From CADEFX01 sp963806735 (GTDB lineage Bacteria; Pseudomonadota; Alphaproteobacteria; Rhizobiales; Hyphomicrobiaceae), in contig CAWEBE010000003.1 of NCBI GenBank assembly GCA_963806735.1, positions 322,990 through 386,989 of the forward strand: a DNA stretch of 64,000 bases, given 5' to 3'. The notes beneath the pieces were generated by a model. That model was not told where the DNA came from. It saw nothing but the letters and a program-made list of their open reading frames with translations, and ran no database searches. Position numbers and translations under genes: made by a program. Positions 24,758 through 34,712 of this stretch are shown piece after piece; position 1 is the stretch's first letter; each line of letters opens with the position of its first letter.

Positions 24758-24918
24758 GAGGCACCTCGTCCAGACGGCTCACGATGGCGAGTGAAACACA
24801 GCAGCGCGTGCGACAAAAGGGCGGGGTGCATGTCACTCCGTGCTTGACCGCCACTGCTCTGGTCACCGAAGATCAAGATGCAGGGGCCTGCAACACGGAC
24901 CTGCCAAGACAAGAACTA

Positions 24919-24932
24919 GCCGCAATTGCGGC
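24919..24932. promoter_or_regulatory. Perfect 14-nt palindrome in the dioxygenase/dctP divergent gap
   Basis: GCCGCAATTGCGGC lies 52 nt before the dctP start and 162 nt before the dioxygenase start. A second short symmetric string, ACACCGGGTGT, follows within about 6 nt. The position suits an operator for a regulator controlling both directions; no binding protein is identified. Confidence 0.4.
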
Positions 24933-24983
24933 ACTGACACCGGGTGTCGAGCGCACTCGAGAGTATGTCGAGGGAGGTTGCCC

Positions 24984-25979
24984 ATGTCGTCGCATCTGTT
25001 GCGCTACGCCTTTCCCTTATCTCTTGTGCTTCTCGCCTGGTCGTTCATGTCGGACGTTCCCGTGCGCGCACAGGAGCTGAGCATGGGCAATGTCAATCCG
25101 CCCAAGCACGGCACCTCGCTCGCCGCGCAGGAGTTCGCGGACAAGTTTACCGAGCTCACCAAGACCAAGGTTGCTCACCATCATTCCGGCGCGCTCGGCG
25201 GCGAGCGCGAGATCGCCCAGCAGATCCAGCTCGGCGCGGTAGATCTCGGCCCCATCACTACCGCGCCGCTCTCCACGCTCATTCCGGAGATGTCGGTCTT
25301 CCAGCTGCCCTACATTTTCCGCGACTACGATCACGTGTTCAAAGCGCTCGACGGCGGCGACACGCTGACGAAGTATTACGAGGTCGTGCTGGACAAGAAG
25401 GGCCTGAAGCTGATCGGCTTCATCGCTGCCGGCTATCGCGGCATCTACGGCCACGCCGCCATCAACGGGCTCGACGACGTCAAGGGCAAGAAGGTGCGCG
25501 TGCAGGAGGACAAGATCCTCGTTGCCACCTTCAAGGCGCTCGGCATGATCTCGACGCCCATCGCCTTCCCCGAGGTGGCGACCGCGCTACAAACCAAGGT
25601 CATCGACTTTGCCGAGGGCGGCGTCAACACCTTCTACCACAACAAGTTCTACGACATCGTCAAGTACGTGGCTGACGTGCGCCATACGCACCAGGCCATC
25701 GCCTTCATCATGTCGAAGGCCAGCTTTGCCAAGCTTGATCCAGCCGGGCAGAAGGCCGTCGCCGATGCGTGGGCGCATGCACGCACCTTCAATCGCAAGT
25801 TCATCCTCGACGAGGACAAGAGCATCCAGGATCAGGTGCGGGCCAAGGGCGTGACCATCACCAAGCCCGACGCCGCGCCGTTCCTGGCGGCGACGCAGAG
25901 CGTGTACGAGGAGTTCTACGCCAGCCCTGCCGGCAAGGAGGCCAAGGCGATGGTCGACTACATCCAAGGCATCAAGTAG
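24984..25979 (+). CDS. dctP: TRAP transporter solute-binding protein (DctP)
   Basis: This is a 331-residue periplasmic protein. The ATG at 24,984 follows AGGGAGG and opens a signal peptide (YAFPLSLVLLAWSFMSDVPVRAQ). The mature sequence has the DctP pattern: GGEREIAQQIQLGAVDLG and the KKVRVQEDKI and VIDFAEGGVNTF regions, with the conserved Arg in KVRVQ expected to bind a ligand carboxylate. It delivers an organic acid to the DctQM permease encoded directly downstream. The first of three genes in the operon. Confidence 0.9.
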   Translation: MSSHLLRYAFPLSLVLLAWSFMSDVPVRAQELSMGNVNPPKHGTSLAAQEFADKFTELTKTKVAHHHSGALGGEREIAQQIQLGAVDLGPITTAPLSTLIPEMSVFQLPYIFRDYDHVFKALDGGDTLTKYYEVVLDKKGLKLIGFIAAGYRGIYGHAAINGLDDVKGKKVRVQEDKILVATFKALGMISTPIAFPEVATALQTKVIDFAEGGVNTFYHNKFYDIVKYVADVRHTHQAIAFIMSKASFAKLDPAGQKAVADAWAHARTFNRKFILDEDKSIQDQVRAKGVTITKPDAAPFLAATQSVYEEFYASPAGKEAKAMVDYIQGIK

Positions 25980-25997
25980 CGAGCATCGGACCGAGGT

Positions 25998-26519
25998 ATG
26001 GCGGCTTCTCCCGGCCAAGGCTCCGAAGGTGCGGAGCGTCCACCGGCTGCGTGGGCGCGCTTTTACGGCGCGCTAGGGCATATCGGCGGATTGATCCTGG
26101 CCGTCATGGCTGGGGCCGTCTTCCTGCAGGTCGTGCTGCGGTTCCTGGGCCGCACCGGCATCGACGGGCTCGAGGAGGTGCCCCGCTATCTCTTCGTCTG
26201 GCTGGTCATGATCGGCGCCGCCGCCGCCATGTGGCGCAACGAGCACACGATTCTCGACTACTTCCTCAATCTTTTTGGTTCCCGCACGCGCGCGCTCATC
26301 ATCATATTCACCAATGCGGTCAGCATCCTTCTCTTCGCCTACCTCATCAAGCTCAGCTTCACGCTGGTGCCCAATGCCCAATTCCAGACCAGTCCTGGGC
26401 TGCAACTGCCGCTTGGGTACGTCTTTGCCGCCATTCCGATCGGCTCGGTCCTGATCATTCTGCCGATGCTGCGCAACATCTACTTCGCGCTGAGGACGAT
26501 ATGGCCGAAGTCCTCCTGA
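25998..26519 (+). CDS. dctQ: TRAP transporter small permease (DctQ)
   Basis: This is a 173-residue membrane protein with four hydrophobic segments; GIDGLEEVPRYLFVWLVMIGAAAAM is the family signature of DctQ. It is 18 nt after dctP, and its 3' end overlaps the dctM start by 19 nt, showing a coupled operon. Confidence 0.9.
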   Translation: MAASPGQGSEGAERPPAAWARFYGALGHIGGLILAVMAGAVFLQVVLRFLGRTGIDGLEEVPRYLFVWLVMIGAAAAMWRNEHTILDYFLNLFGSRTRALIIIFTNAVSILLFAYLIKLSFTLVPNAQFQTSPGLQLPLGYVFAAIPIGSVLIILPMLRNIYFALRTIWPKSS

Positions 26520-27787
26520 TCACCTTCCTCATCTTCATCCTGCTCGGCCAGCCGATCAGCATCGCGCTCGGCGTGGGTGCGCTGGTTGCGTCCTTCTTCT
26601 ACTCCGCGCTCAATCCGATCATCATCCCGACCCGCTTCGTGGGTCTCTTGTCCGACTCCTATCTGCTGCTCTCTGCGCCGCTGTTCATTCTCGCCGGCAA
26701 CGTCGCCGCCCGCGGCGGTGTCGCGCGCGTCATCATCGATCTGGCCACCGCCGTTGTCGGCCGCTTCCGCGGCGGCCTCGCCTACGTCAACGTCGTCGAC
26801 AGCATGTTCTTCGGCGGCATCTCGGGCTCGGCGGTGGCCGACGTGTCGGCGCTCGGCACCTTCCTGATCCCGCAGATGGTGCGCAAAGGCTACGACCTCG
26901 ATTTCGCCACAGCGCTTACCGTCTCCACCGCCGTCGTCGCACCCATCATCCCGCCGTCGATCATCGCCGTCATCTACGCCTGGATGGCGGACGAGTTGGT
27001 GGCCGCCATGTTCGCTGCCGGCGTGATCCCGGGCCTCCTGGTCGGCGCCGGCATGGCCGTGCCGGTCTTCGTCATCGCCCGCAAGCGCAACTATCCCAGG
27101 GAGGCGCCGCCGACGCTGCCCGAGTTCATGGCCGTGCTGCGCAAAGCGTTGCCGGCGCTGCTCATTCCCGTGATTATCATGGGCGGCATCCTGTTCGGCT
27201 GGTTCACGCCGACCGAGGCCGCTGCCGTTGCCGTCGTCTACGGGCTCGTCGTGCCGCCCATCTTCTACAAGGAGCCCGCACTCCGCGAGCTGCCGGCGAT
27301 CTTTGCCGACTCCGCACGCCTCTCCGGCGTCATCGGCATGATCATCGGCTTCGTCGGCGCTTTCGGCTGGGTGCTCTCCTACTCGAAGTTCCCGTTCAAG
27401 GTGGCCGAGGCCATCGCCGCCATTGCCCCTGAATGGTGGCTGTTCATCCTGCTTGTCATTGTCCTGTACATTGTGCTCGGCACGTTCCTGACGCCCTCGG
27501 AGATCATCCTGGTCACGGTGCCGGTGCTGTTGCCCGTGGCGCAGGCGGCCGGCGTGCATCCGGTGCACTTCGGGCTGGTGTGCGTGGTAGCCTCCGCCAT
27601 CGGCCACATCACGCCGCCGGTCGGCCTGTGCCTGTTCGTCGGCATGGCCATCAGCGGCCTGCCGATGGACAAGCTCATGCGGCCGCTATTGCCGTTCCTG
27701 GGTGCCATCGTGGCGATGCTGCTGCTCGTCGCCTTCATCCCCGAGATCGCGCTGTTCCTGCCGCGCTATCTGGGCTTCATCCGGTAG
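26501..27787 (+). CDS. dctM: TRAP transporter large permease (DctM)
   Basis: This is a 428-residue permease of about 12 membrane segments, starting at the ATG 26,501 within the end of dctQ. Family patterns include LLSAPLFILAGNVAARGGVARVI, GGISGSAVADVSALGTFLIP and VIPPSIIAVIY. It forms the sodium- or proton-driven channel of the TRAP system with DctQ. The substrate is a carboxylate of unknown identity. Confidence 0.9.
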   Translation: MAEVLLITFLIFILLGQPISIALGVGALVASFFYSALNPIIIPTRFVGLLSDSYLLLSAPLFILAGNVAARGGVARVIIDLATAVVGRFRGGLAYVNVVDSMFFGGISGSAVADVSALGTFLIPQMVRKGYDLDFATALTVSTAVVAPIIPPSIIAVIYAWMADELVAAMFAAGVIPGLLVGAGMAVPVFVIARKRNYPREAPPTLPEFMAVLRKALPALLIPVIIMGGILFGWFTPTEAAAVAVVYGLVVPPIFYKEPALRELPAIFADSARLSGVIGMIIGFVGAFGWVLSYSKFPFKVAEAIAAIAPEWWLFILLVIVLYIVLGTFLTPSEIILVTVPVLLPVAQAAGVHPVHFGLVCVVASAIGHITPPVGLCLFVGMAISGLPMDKLMRPLLPFLGAIVAMLLLVAFIPEIALFLPRYLGFIR

Positions 27788-27912
27788 ATTCTCTGCAAGC
27801 CCTTCGTATCCACGCGCGTATCATCGCGGGGCCTTTCCGCGGCACGTTGCAATTCCGCCTTAGATGCGCGCATACTGAGAATGTCTAGGGAGCGATAACA
27901 AAGCCAAAGTGA

Positions 27913-28380
27913 GTGGCTGTGAAACGCGCGTGGCAAGCCGCGAGCCTCTTGTTGCTCGCGGCATTTGTATCCGTCGTCTGGCAAGTCCGGGATCTGGCGC
28001 TTTTCGATAAGCTCGGTCCGGGTCCAGGATTCTTCCCTCTTTGCCTCGCGATTATCGGCGGTGTGCTGGCCGCGACGCTCCTGGTGCAGAGCGTCAGCGG
28101 GGCGCCGGCCGATGCCGGTACGGTGTCCGTGCTGCCGGCACGCGATGCCTGGTTCCGGCCCGCAGCGGTGCTCGTACTGTTGGCCATGGTGGTCGCGCTG
28201 CTCGATCCGCTCGGCTATCGGCTGACATTGCTCGTGTTCATTGTCCTGCTCCTGCCCGCACTCGGCGCGCGCAATCCGATCGCCATCGCGCTGTGCTCGG
28301 TGATCGGCAGTTTCGGTCTGTTCCACCTCTTCAACAACTGGCTGAAGGTCATTCTGCCGACCGGCGCGTTCGGGATCTGA
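27913..28380 (+). CDS. tctB: Tripartite tricarboxylate transporter small permease (TctB)
   Basis: This is a 155-residue protein with four predicted membrane segments. GPGFFPLCLAIIGGVLA near residue 36 is the TctB signature. A GTG at 27,913 is used as start. The next gene, tctA, begins 4 nt after its stop, and tctC follows, so this is a full tctBAC operon, 125 nt after the TRAP operon. Confidence 0.85.
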   Translation: MAVKRAWQAASLLLLAAFVSVVWQVRDLALFDKLGPGPGFFPLCLAIIGGVLAATLLVQSVSGAPADAGTVSVLPARDAWFRPAAVLVLLAMVVALLDPLGYRLTLLVFIVLLLPALGARNPIAIALCSVIGSFGLFHLFNNWLKVILPTGAFGI

Positions 28381-28384
28381 CGCG

Positions 28385-29882
28385 ATGGATACCCTGGCGC
28401 ATCTGGGTGCAGGATTGGTCGCGGCGCTGGGTTGGCAGAATCTCACCTTCGCCGTCATCGGTTGTGTGCTCGGCACGCTGATCGGCGTGTTGCCGGGCCT
28501 CGGGCCGGCGGCGGGCACGGCCATCCTCATCCCCCTGACGTTCAAGCTGGATGCGACAGGGGCCATCATCATGCTGAGCGCCATCTACTACGGCGCCATG
28601 TACGGCGGCACGATCACATCGGTGCTGATCAATGTTCCGGGCGAGGCGGCGAGCGTGGTGACGTGCATCGACGGTCACCAGATGGCGAAACAAGGTCGCG
28701 CCGGCACGGCGCTTGGCATCGCCGCGATCGGCTCGTTCATTGGCGGCATCGTGGCGACCATTGCGCTGGTGGCTGTCGCGCCTCCGCTCGCCAAGTTCGC
28801 CTTGAGCTTCGGGCCGCCCGAGTTCTTCGCGCTGATGCTGGTCGGACTTTGTCTCGTCACGGCGCTGGCTGGAAGCTCGCTGATCGCCGGGCTGTTGATG
28901 GCCGTGGTCGGATTGCTGCTGGCGCTGGTCGGCGTCGATCCCGTGCGCGGTGCGCCGCGCCTGACCTACGACGTCTTCGAGCTCTATGATGGCATCGGCC
29001 TCATCCCGGTGGCGATGGGGTTGTTCGGGATCTCCGAGATCCTGCTGACCGCCGAGAATCCCTACCGCCAGATCATCAACACCAACCTGACGAAGTTGCT
29101 ACCGAGCCGTGAGGAGTGGCGGCGGTGCCAGGGCGCGATTGCGCGTGCATCGGGTATCGGTGTGGTTCTCGGGCTCATTCCTGGCGTCGGTGCGATCGTG
29201 CCAACCTTCATGGCCTACATCCTGGAAAAGAAGCTGTCGAAAGAACCAGAGCGTTTCGGCGCGGGCGCCATCGAAGGGAGTGGCGGCACCCGAGACAGCC
29301 AACAACGCCTACGCCAGCGCCTCGATGATTCCGCTGTTGACGCTCGGGATTCCAAGCTCTCCCACCATTGCCATTCTGATGGGCGCCTTCATCATCAACG
29401 GCTTGAGCCCCGGTCCTTTCCTGTTCGCGGAGAAGCCGGAACTGGTGTGGGCCGTCATCGCGAGTTTCTTCCTCGGCAACGTGATTCTGCTCGTCCTCAA
29501 TCTGCCGCTGGTCGGGCTGTGGGCCCGGCTCCTGCGCATCCCTTATCAGTACATCTGCGTCGGTACGCTCGTGTTCTGCGTCATCGGTGCTTACAGCCTG
29601 CGTCAGAATGTGTTCGACGTCGGCGTGATGCTCGCTTTCGGCGTCATCGGCTACCTGATGCGCAAGATCGATCTGCCAATGGCGCCGCTGATACTCGGGC
29701 TCATCCTCGGCAAGGAGATCGAGCGGTCGCTGCGTACCTCGCTGGAGATGTCCGGCGGCGATTTCTCGATTTTCTTCACTCGGCCGTTGTGCCTCTCACT
29801 GCTCGCCGTCGCGGTCATCGCCCTGGTCGTATCGGCCTTCAACATGGCGCCGCGCGAGGTGAGAAAGGCCGAGCCCGACTAA
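28385..29882 (+). CDS. tctA: Tripartite tricarboxylate transporter large permease (TctA), frameshifted
   Basis: About 498 residues if repaired. The frame from 28,385 runs through GVLPGLGPAAGTAILIPLTF, YYGAMYGGTITSVLIN and IGVVLGLIPGVGAIVPTFMAY, all TctA signatures. Near 29,280 one extra base (after GAAGGG) throws it out of frame; the rest (VAAPETANNAYASASMIPLL and onward to KAEPD) continues in the adjacent frame to 29,882. The protein would have about 10-12 membrane segments and form the transport channel with TctB. Confidence 0.85.
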
Positions 29883-29981
29883 AGCGGAGTACCAAAAGAA
29901 GTTTCGTAATGCCGCAAGGCTGGGCCGTACGCCCCAAGAACTCAGAAAATCGAAACATCTCGACCCTCAGGAGGAACTGTC

Positions 29982-30959
29982 ATGCTCAATCGTCGTGAAG
30001 TCATCGGTCTCGGCCTCGGCGCTACGGCCGCTACGTTCTCCGTGCCATCTTTCGCCCAGACCTATCCGGATCGGCCCGTCAACCTGATCATCGCCGCGCC
30101 AGCCGGAGGGCTCACGGACGTCGGCGCCCGCATCTTGACCGCGGTCGCGGAGAAGCTGCTGGGCCAGCCTATCGTCGTTCTCAACAAGCCCGGTGCCGGC
30201 GGACAAGTGGGCTGGACGGAGATCGCGCGTTCCAAACCAGACGGCTATACGATCGGGTTCATCGTCATGCCGGGAACGAATGCCGTGATCCTCGATCCCG
30301 AGCGCAAGGCGGTTTTCACCGAGAAGTCCTATGCGCCTATCATCAATCATGTGGCCGACCCGGGCGTCATCTGGGTGCGCGCGGACAGCCCTTACAAGAC
30401 CCTCAAGGACTTGCTCGACGACGCAAAGCAAAAGCCCAACACCATACGCGCGGCGACCACGGGCATCCTGGGCGACGATCACCTCAACATTCTCATGGCG
30501 GAAGAGGCCTATCCCGGCGCTGCATTCCGTATCGTGCACCTGGAGGGCAGCATCACGCAGCTCAAGGAGATCCTGGGCGGCAATATCGATGTCGCGTTCG
30601 ACAACGTCGGGTCCGTCGTCAAGCCGCTGAAAGCGGGGCAAGTGCGTGTGCTCGCTGTGACCGACAACATACGCAGCAAGTTCCTGCCCGACATACCGTG
30701 CACCGCCGAGCTGGGGTATCCGACCATCATATCGAGCTCGACGCGCGCGATCGTGGCGCCTGCCGGTACGCCGCAGCCCGCGATCGCCAAGCTCGCTGAC
30801 GTGTTCGCAAAAGCGATGGCCGATGCCGATCACGTCAAGCGTCTGGAGGAGCAGGGCCTCACCATCAAGCCGATGGTCGGCGAGGAGTTCGCCAAGTTTT
30901 ATATCGAGGCGCATGAGAAGGCGCGCAAGTACGTTGATTGGGCGCGCAAGCGCTCATAG
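29982..30959 (+). CDS. tctC: Tripartite tricarboxylate transporter binding protein (TctC/Bug)
   Basis: This is a 325-residue periplasmic protein. It starts at 29,982 after GGAGGAAC. The leader MLNRREVIGLGLGATAATF carries an RR pair and may be exported by Tat or Sec. Family signatures are IIAAPAGGLTDVGARI, VVLNKPGAGGQVGW and KPDGYT. It completes the tctBAC set. It is followed after 20 nt by a strong hairpin. Confidence 0.9.
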   Translation: MLNRREVIGLGLGATAATFSVPSFAQTYPDRPVNLIIAAPAGGLTDVGARILTAVAEKLLGQPIVVLNKPGAGGQVGWTEIARSKPDGYTIGFIVMPGTNAVILDPERKAVFTEKSYAPIINHVADPGVIWVRADSPYKTLKDLLDDAKQKPNTIRAATTGILGDDHLNILMAEEAYPGAAFRIVHLEGSITQLKEILGGNIDVAFDNVGSVVKPLKAGQVRVLAVTDNIRSKFLPDIPCTAELGYPTIISSSTRAIVAPAGTPQPAIAKLADVFAKAMADADHVKRLEEQGLTIKPMVGEEFAKFYIEAHEKARKYVDWARKRS

Positions 30960-30978
30960 GCCATCTGGAGCACGATCT

Positions 30979-31015
30979 GGCTCATATGGAAGCCCTTATG
31001 GCTTTCATATGAGCC
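30979..31015. terminator. Strong hairpin after tctC
   Basis: A 16-bp stem, GGCTCATATGGAAGCC with GGCTTTCATATGAGCC (one G-T pair), with a 5-nt loop lies 20 nt after the tctC stop. There is no T tract. Flanking GGAGCACGATCT resembles the flank of the hairpin at 4980, so it could be a repeat-family member placed where it also ends transcription. Confidence 0.55.
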
Positions 31016-31059
31016 TGGAGCCGCACTCAAAATTTGCAGTCAGAAGCCCGATGCTCGCT

Positions 31060-32331
31060 TCAGATGGGTCGCTGATCCGGCCCCAGGGGCTTCAGTGGCG
31101 GGACAACGTCGGCCGGATCGAGGCCGAGCTCATATGCGCTCATGTTCGACAAGCAGAAGTCCGATTGCGGCGGATGCAGCGGTCCGAGCGCTCCATCACG
31201 AAATAACTGCTCGAGGCGCGAGCCCTTGAAGATGCCATGCACACCACCCAGCGTGAGGGCGGTCCTGGTGATCCGGCTCACGGCCTCACCGACCACATAC
31301 TTGGCACGATAGAGCGCTGCCGTTGTCTGTGGAGTGGGTCCCTCAGTGTCGCTGAGCCATGCCGAGCGGTAGGTGATGAGGCGAGCGGCTTCAAGCTCGG
31401 CACTCATCTCGGCGATGTGACGGCGCACGTCGGGATGATAGGCCAATGGTTGCGCGTAGCCTTGCGGTTGGCGGGCGAGCATAGCCCTTCTCACCTCGTC
31501 GTAAGCGGCCCCGGCCACGCCCAGGTATACAGACGTGTAGGAGCCCCAGCCCCAGTTGAAGGTCGCCTGACGAAACGGCCGGATGTCATCCGATTGGAAC
31601 ACGGCGGCCTCTTCCGGCACCCAGCACTCGTCGAGAATGAGCGCGTCGCTGCGTGTGGCCCGCATGCCGAGCACGTCCCAGTTGGCGTTGACGCTGCGCC
31701 CTTCGGCGTCACGCGGAACGAGCAGGATCATGCCGGCCGTGGAGCTTGTTGCCGTGTCTGGATAGGCAAGGACGAGACAGTAGTCGGCGGCCTCCAGCAT
31801 GGACGCAAACATCTTGCGGCCCGTGATCCTGTAACCGCCATCGGCCTTGCGGACCCGTGTTGCGATCGGCCGCTCACCGATGAGCGACGTCGTGCTCGCC
31901 TCCGAGTAGTTGCCGGCGATCAGCTTGCGCTGACGCACCACCAGATCGACCATGTGGCGCTTGGCCTCGGACGTGACCTCGGAGCTGTCCAACAGCGGCA
32001 TCACCACCGAGGCATGCATGTTGAAGGAGAGCGCGGTCGAGGGGCAGCCCTGTCCCAATGCCTCGTAGGCGAGTGTGTGGCCAAGGAAACTGACGCCGGC
32101 GCCACCCCATTTCTTCGGGATGGTCAACTCCAGGAAGCCTTCCTGGCGCAAACGATTGAAGTTTTCGATTGGATGAGATGCAGCTCGGTCGTGCTCGGGG
32201 GAGCGGGCGATGAACTCTTGCGCCAACTCGCGGCAGCGCTTCTGAAGGTGCCTGTGCTCCTCAGAGATGGAGAAATCCACGTCCGGCCGCTCCCTCGGGG
32301 AGATCGCCCAATCGATCCCGATTGAGGACAA
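31060..32331 (-). CDS. Acyl-CoA dehydrogenase family protein
   Basis: This is a 423-residue flavoprotein of the acyl-CoA dehydrogenase fold: the helical N-domain (EEHRHLQKRCRELAQEFIA), the middle-domain pattern GERPIATRVRKADGGYRITGRKMFASM, and the C-domain with YRAKYVVGEAVSRITRTALTLGGVHGIF near residue 350. Members oxidise acyl-CoA thioesters with FAD or act as flavin monooxygenases on sulfur compounds; the substrate is not clear. It converges on tctC across the hairpin. Possible upstream promoter sequences near 32,340-32,395 are not obvious. Confidence 0.8.
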   Translation of the reverse strand: MSSIGIDWAISPRERPDVDFSISEEHRHLQKRCRELAQEFIARSPEHDRAASHPIENFNRLRQEGFLELTIPKKWGGAGVSFLGHTLAYEALGQGCPSTALSFNMHASVVMPLLDSSEVTSEAKRHMVDLVVRQRKLIAGNYSEASTTSLIGERPIATRVRKADGGYRITGRKMFASMLEAADYCLVLAYPDTATSSTAGMILLVPRDAEGRSVNANWDVLGMRATRSDALILDECWVPEEAAVFQSDDIRPFRQATFNWGWGSYTSVYLGVAGAAYDEVRRAMLARQPQGYAQPLAYHPDVRRHIAEMSAELEAARLITYRSAWLSDTEGPTPQTTAALYRAKYVVGEAVSRITRTALTLGGVHGIFKGSRLEQLFRDGALGPLHPPQSDFCLSNMSAYELGLDPADVVPPLKPLGPDQRPI

Positions 32332-32395
32332 TGCAGCAGGCGTTTCCCATTCAACAGCACAAAATCAGTGCAGTTGCAGGGACTGGAGCCTCGCC

Positions 32396-32905
32396 TCAGC
32401 CGAGGCCGAATACCCGGGGCGCAAACAGGAGGGCGGTGGCGCCGATGGCGACCCCATAGGGGCATTGGCCGAGCCGTGCCAGCTCGATGATCCGGCGCAC
32501 CACGATGGTTTGTCCCCACGGATCGACTGCGCTCGGAAAACTGCGGACGATCATCAAGGTGATGGCCAGCATGGCGCCGAGCAGAGACATGACGACGAGG
32601 AATTCGGGTGCCGTAGCAGGTCCGAGCCAGAGCATGAGCGCGGCGAGCAGCTTGATGTCGCCTCCGCCCATCCAGTCGGCGACAAAGAAGATCAGCGATA
32701 TCAGGAATACGATGACGGCGACGAGCACGTGCGCGGGAATGCGGTCGATGCCCAGGTGGACCAGGGCGAACAATGGAAACGCCGCGGCCAGCGCGACCGG
32801 GATCCAGTTCGGAATGATGAGCCGGCGCAGATCGGAGACGATCGCGTAGGACACACAGAAGACGTAGACGACCTGCGTCAGGATCACGAGAGCCGCTGCT
32901 GTCAC
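32396..32905 (-). CDS. cpaA: Prepilin peptidase CpaA/TadV
   Basis: This is a 169-residue, six-segment membrane protein of the A24 aspartyl-peptidase family. The two catalytic Asp are the one in AIVSDLRRLIIPN at about residue 25 and the one in the GGGD motif (WMGGGDIKLL) at about 79. It cleaves the leader of the Flp prepilin and the TadE/TadF-type pseudopilins encoded nearby. It follows tadG on the minus strand with a 16-nt gap and is the leftmost tad-locus gene. Confidence 0.85.
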   Translation of the reverse strand: MTAAALVILTQVVYVFCVSYAIVSDLRRLIIPNWIPVALAAAFPLFALVHLGIDRIPAHVLVAVIVFLISLIFFVADWMGGGDIKLLAALMLWLGPATAPEFLVVMSLLGAMLAITLMIVRSFPSAVDPWGQTIVVRRIIELARLGQCPYGVAIGATALLFAPRVFGLG

Positions 32906-32921
32906 GCGCTTTCCTCCGGCG

Positions 32922-34510
32922 TCATCGCGTCAACCGCAATTGATTGATGCCCATGGCGATGTTGGCGAACGCGCCACTCAGCTGCTCGGGCGTCGGCACG
33001 TCGTAGTAGCACTGATTGCCGGGGCATGCCGCTGGCGGGGTGGCGCAGTTGCGCAGCAGGTTCTGCGCCTCGGCCTCTCCGGCCATGGCGAAGCTGATGG
33101 TGTAGAGATAGATGTCCTGGGTTTGTGGATTGCCGTCCTTGTCGGCCTTGATGTTGTCGCAGAGCGTCGCGGTCTTGGCGTCGAGCGCCTGACGCGTTTG
33201 CGAGCCGTCTACGGGTCCGATGTGGCCCGATGCAGCGTAGCCGTAGGCCGAATAGAACGAATGGTTGTGTCCATTGGCAGCTTCGACCTGGTTGCGGCCG
33301 TCGGTCAGCAGGATGAGAACCTTCGTGATGTTCGGATCGCCATAGGCCGCGCCCTCCGTGTAAGGAGGCGTCGGCGATAGTGCGCGCCAGCCCCAGGCCA
33401 AGCCTTCGGGAATGACGGTGCTGCCTGAGGCGGCCATGGCGTTGATCGCCGCCGTGATGACGCTCTTGTCATTGGTCAGCGGTTGGATCGGGCGAGGCAC
33501 GCAATTGTAATTGGGCCCCTGCGGCGGGTTGCGCGCGAGGTTGGCGTTCGAGATCCGCGCGCCGATGTACTTGAGTGCGTTGCGCTGCTTGGCAATGTTG
33601 TTGCCCGGAATCAGAAGTGTCGTTGACGTAATCGTTGGTGTAGCCGCCGCTGGGACCATCCCCGGCGCCGGGCTCGTCGGGTGCGAAGTAGGGCACAAAC
33701 AACGTCTCCCCGACGGCGAGGTTGGGCGGCTCGTCGGTCAAGTCGTAGCCATTGGGGCCGGTCCGGGCGCGCACGCAGCCACCCCATCCGACATTCAAAA
33801 TCTGCCCGACCAGGCCCACCAGCGTCTGGCCTAGGGGAAGATTGATGTCCTCGAGCTGCAGTGAGGAAAGCCCGGCCTCGTCGAGCCAGCCGCTGCCGAC
33901 CTTGTCGATGCCGACATTGACCGCGCCCGAGAACGGCACCAGTCCAATCTTGACGGTGTCCGACACCGTGTCGGCGCCGAACAGGAGATTGACGAGCTCG
34001 TTGGCTGCAAGCTTGAGCTTGTCGAATTTCGCGGCGCAGCTCGGCTGGCACATCGATCCGGTGTTGTCGAGCGCCAGCACGACCTCGAGCTTGCGCTGTG
34101 CGCGCGCCACCTGCGTGCTGATGCGCACGTCGAGCGTGGCGACGTTGAGCACCTTCAGGAATGTCGTCTCCATCTGCGCGTGCACGGTGACGCCGACCTG
34201 GCTGATCGACGGCGTAACCGAGAAACTCTGCAGATGACTTCAAGCCTTCGTCGCGATAGTGCGCGCGGATGAAGGCCTCGGCCATCGCGGTCGCTTCATC
34301 GGCTGTCAGGTTCGGCCGCGTGCCGACGGCGAGCGCGGCTGCATCGGCGGCGTTGATGAGCTTCTGCTTGACCAACAGGAAGCGGCTGAGATCGACGCCT
34401 ACGGCCACGACGGCCAACAGAGGCACGAGAAATACCGTGAAAAGCAGAAGCGCTGCACCGCGCCGGTCCCCTGCCAGCCGGCCGAGCGCCGCAATACGCA
34501 AGCGTCGCAT
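32922..34510 (-). CDS. tadG: TadG-like pilus assembly protein with von Willebrand A domain, frameshifted
   Basis: The start at 34,510 (MRRLRIAALGRLAGDRRGAA) leads into one membrane helix (LLLFTVFLVPLLAVVAVGVDLSRF) with the TadG N-terminal pattern. A vWA domain with MIDAS motif DNTGSM (near 34,060) extends to the end; the block DGRNQVEA near 33,290 is the Asp-containing part of the fold. The reading frame changes near 34,230 and near 33,615, so about 530 residues would result if repaired. The unit is divergent from tadE. TadG is thought to anchor or assemble the Flp pilus. Confidence 0.8.
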
Positions 34511-34712
34511 AAAACTTCCCCCGTCCCACGCACTACAATCGGCGAGCCTGCATCCCCACACGGATCGCCAAAGACACGGACGCATGAAACATAAGCGCGA
34601 CAAGCAATCTACTCAACACGAATGATCCGCCGTCTGAGACTTTGCGCTTTTGGCCGTGGCAGTTTAGTTATGGGCGGTCCGGACAAGTTTTGCGTCACCC
34701 GCGATAGAGACC

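Noticed and set aside
26480..27607. Minus-strand frame of 375 codons across dctM
   Set aside because: Its Asp/His/Gly/Arg-rich translation is the expected mirror of membrane-protein codons.
28385..29882. Programmed frameshifting in tctA and other genes
   Set aside because: No slippery heptamer or following pseudoknot is seen at the shift points, and the indels hit many unrelated genes.
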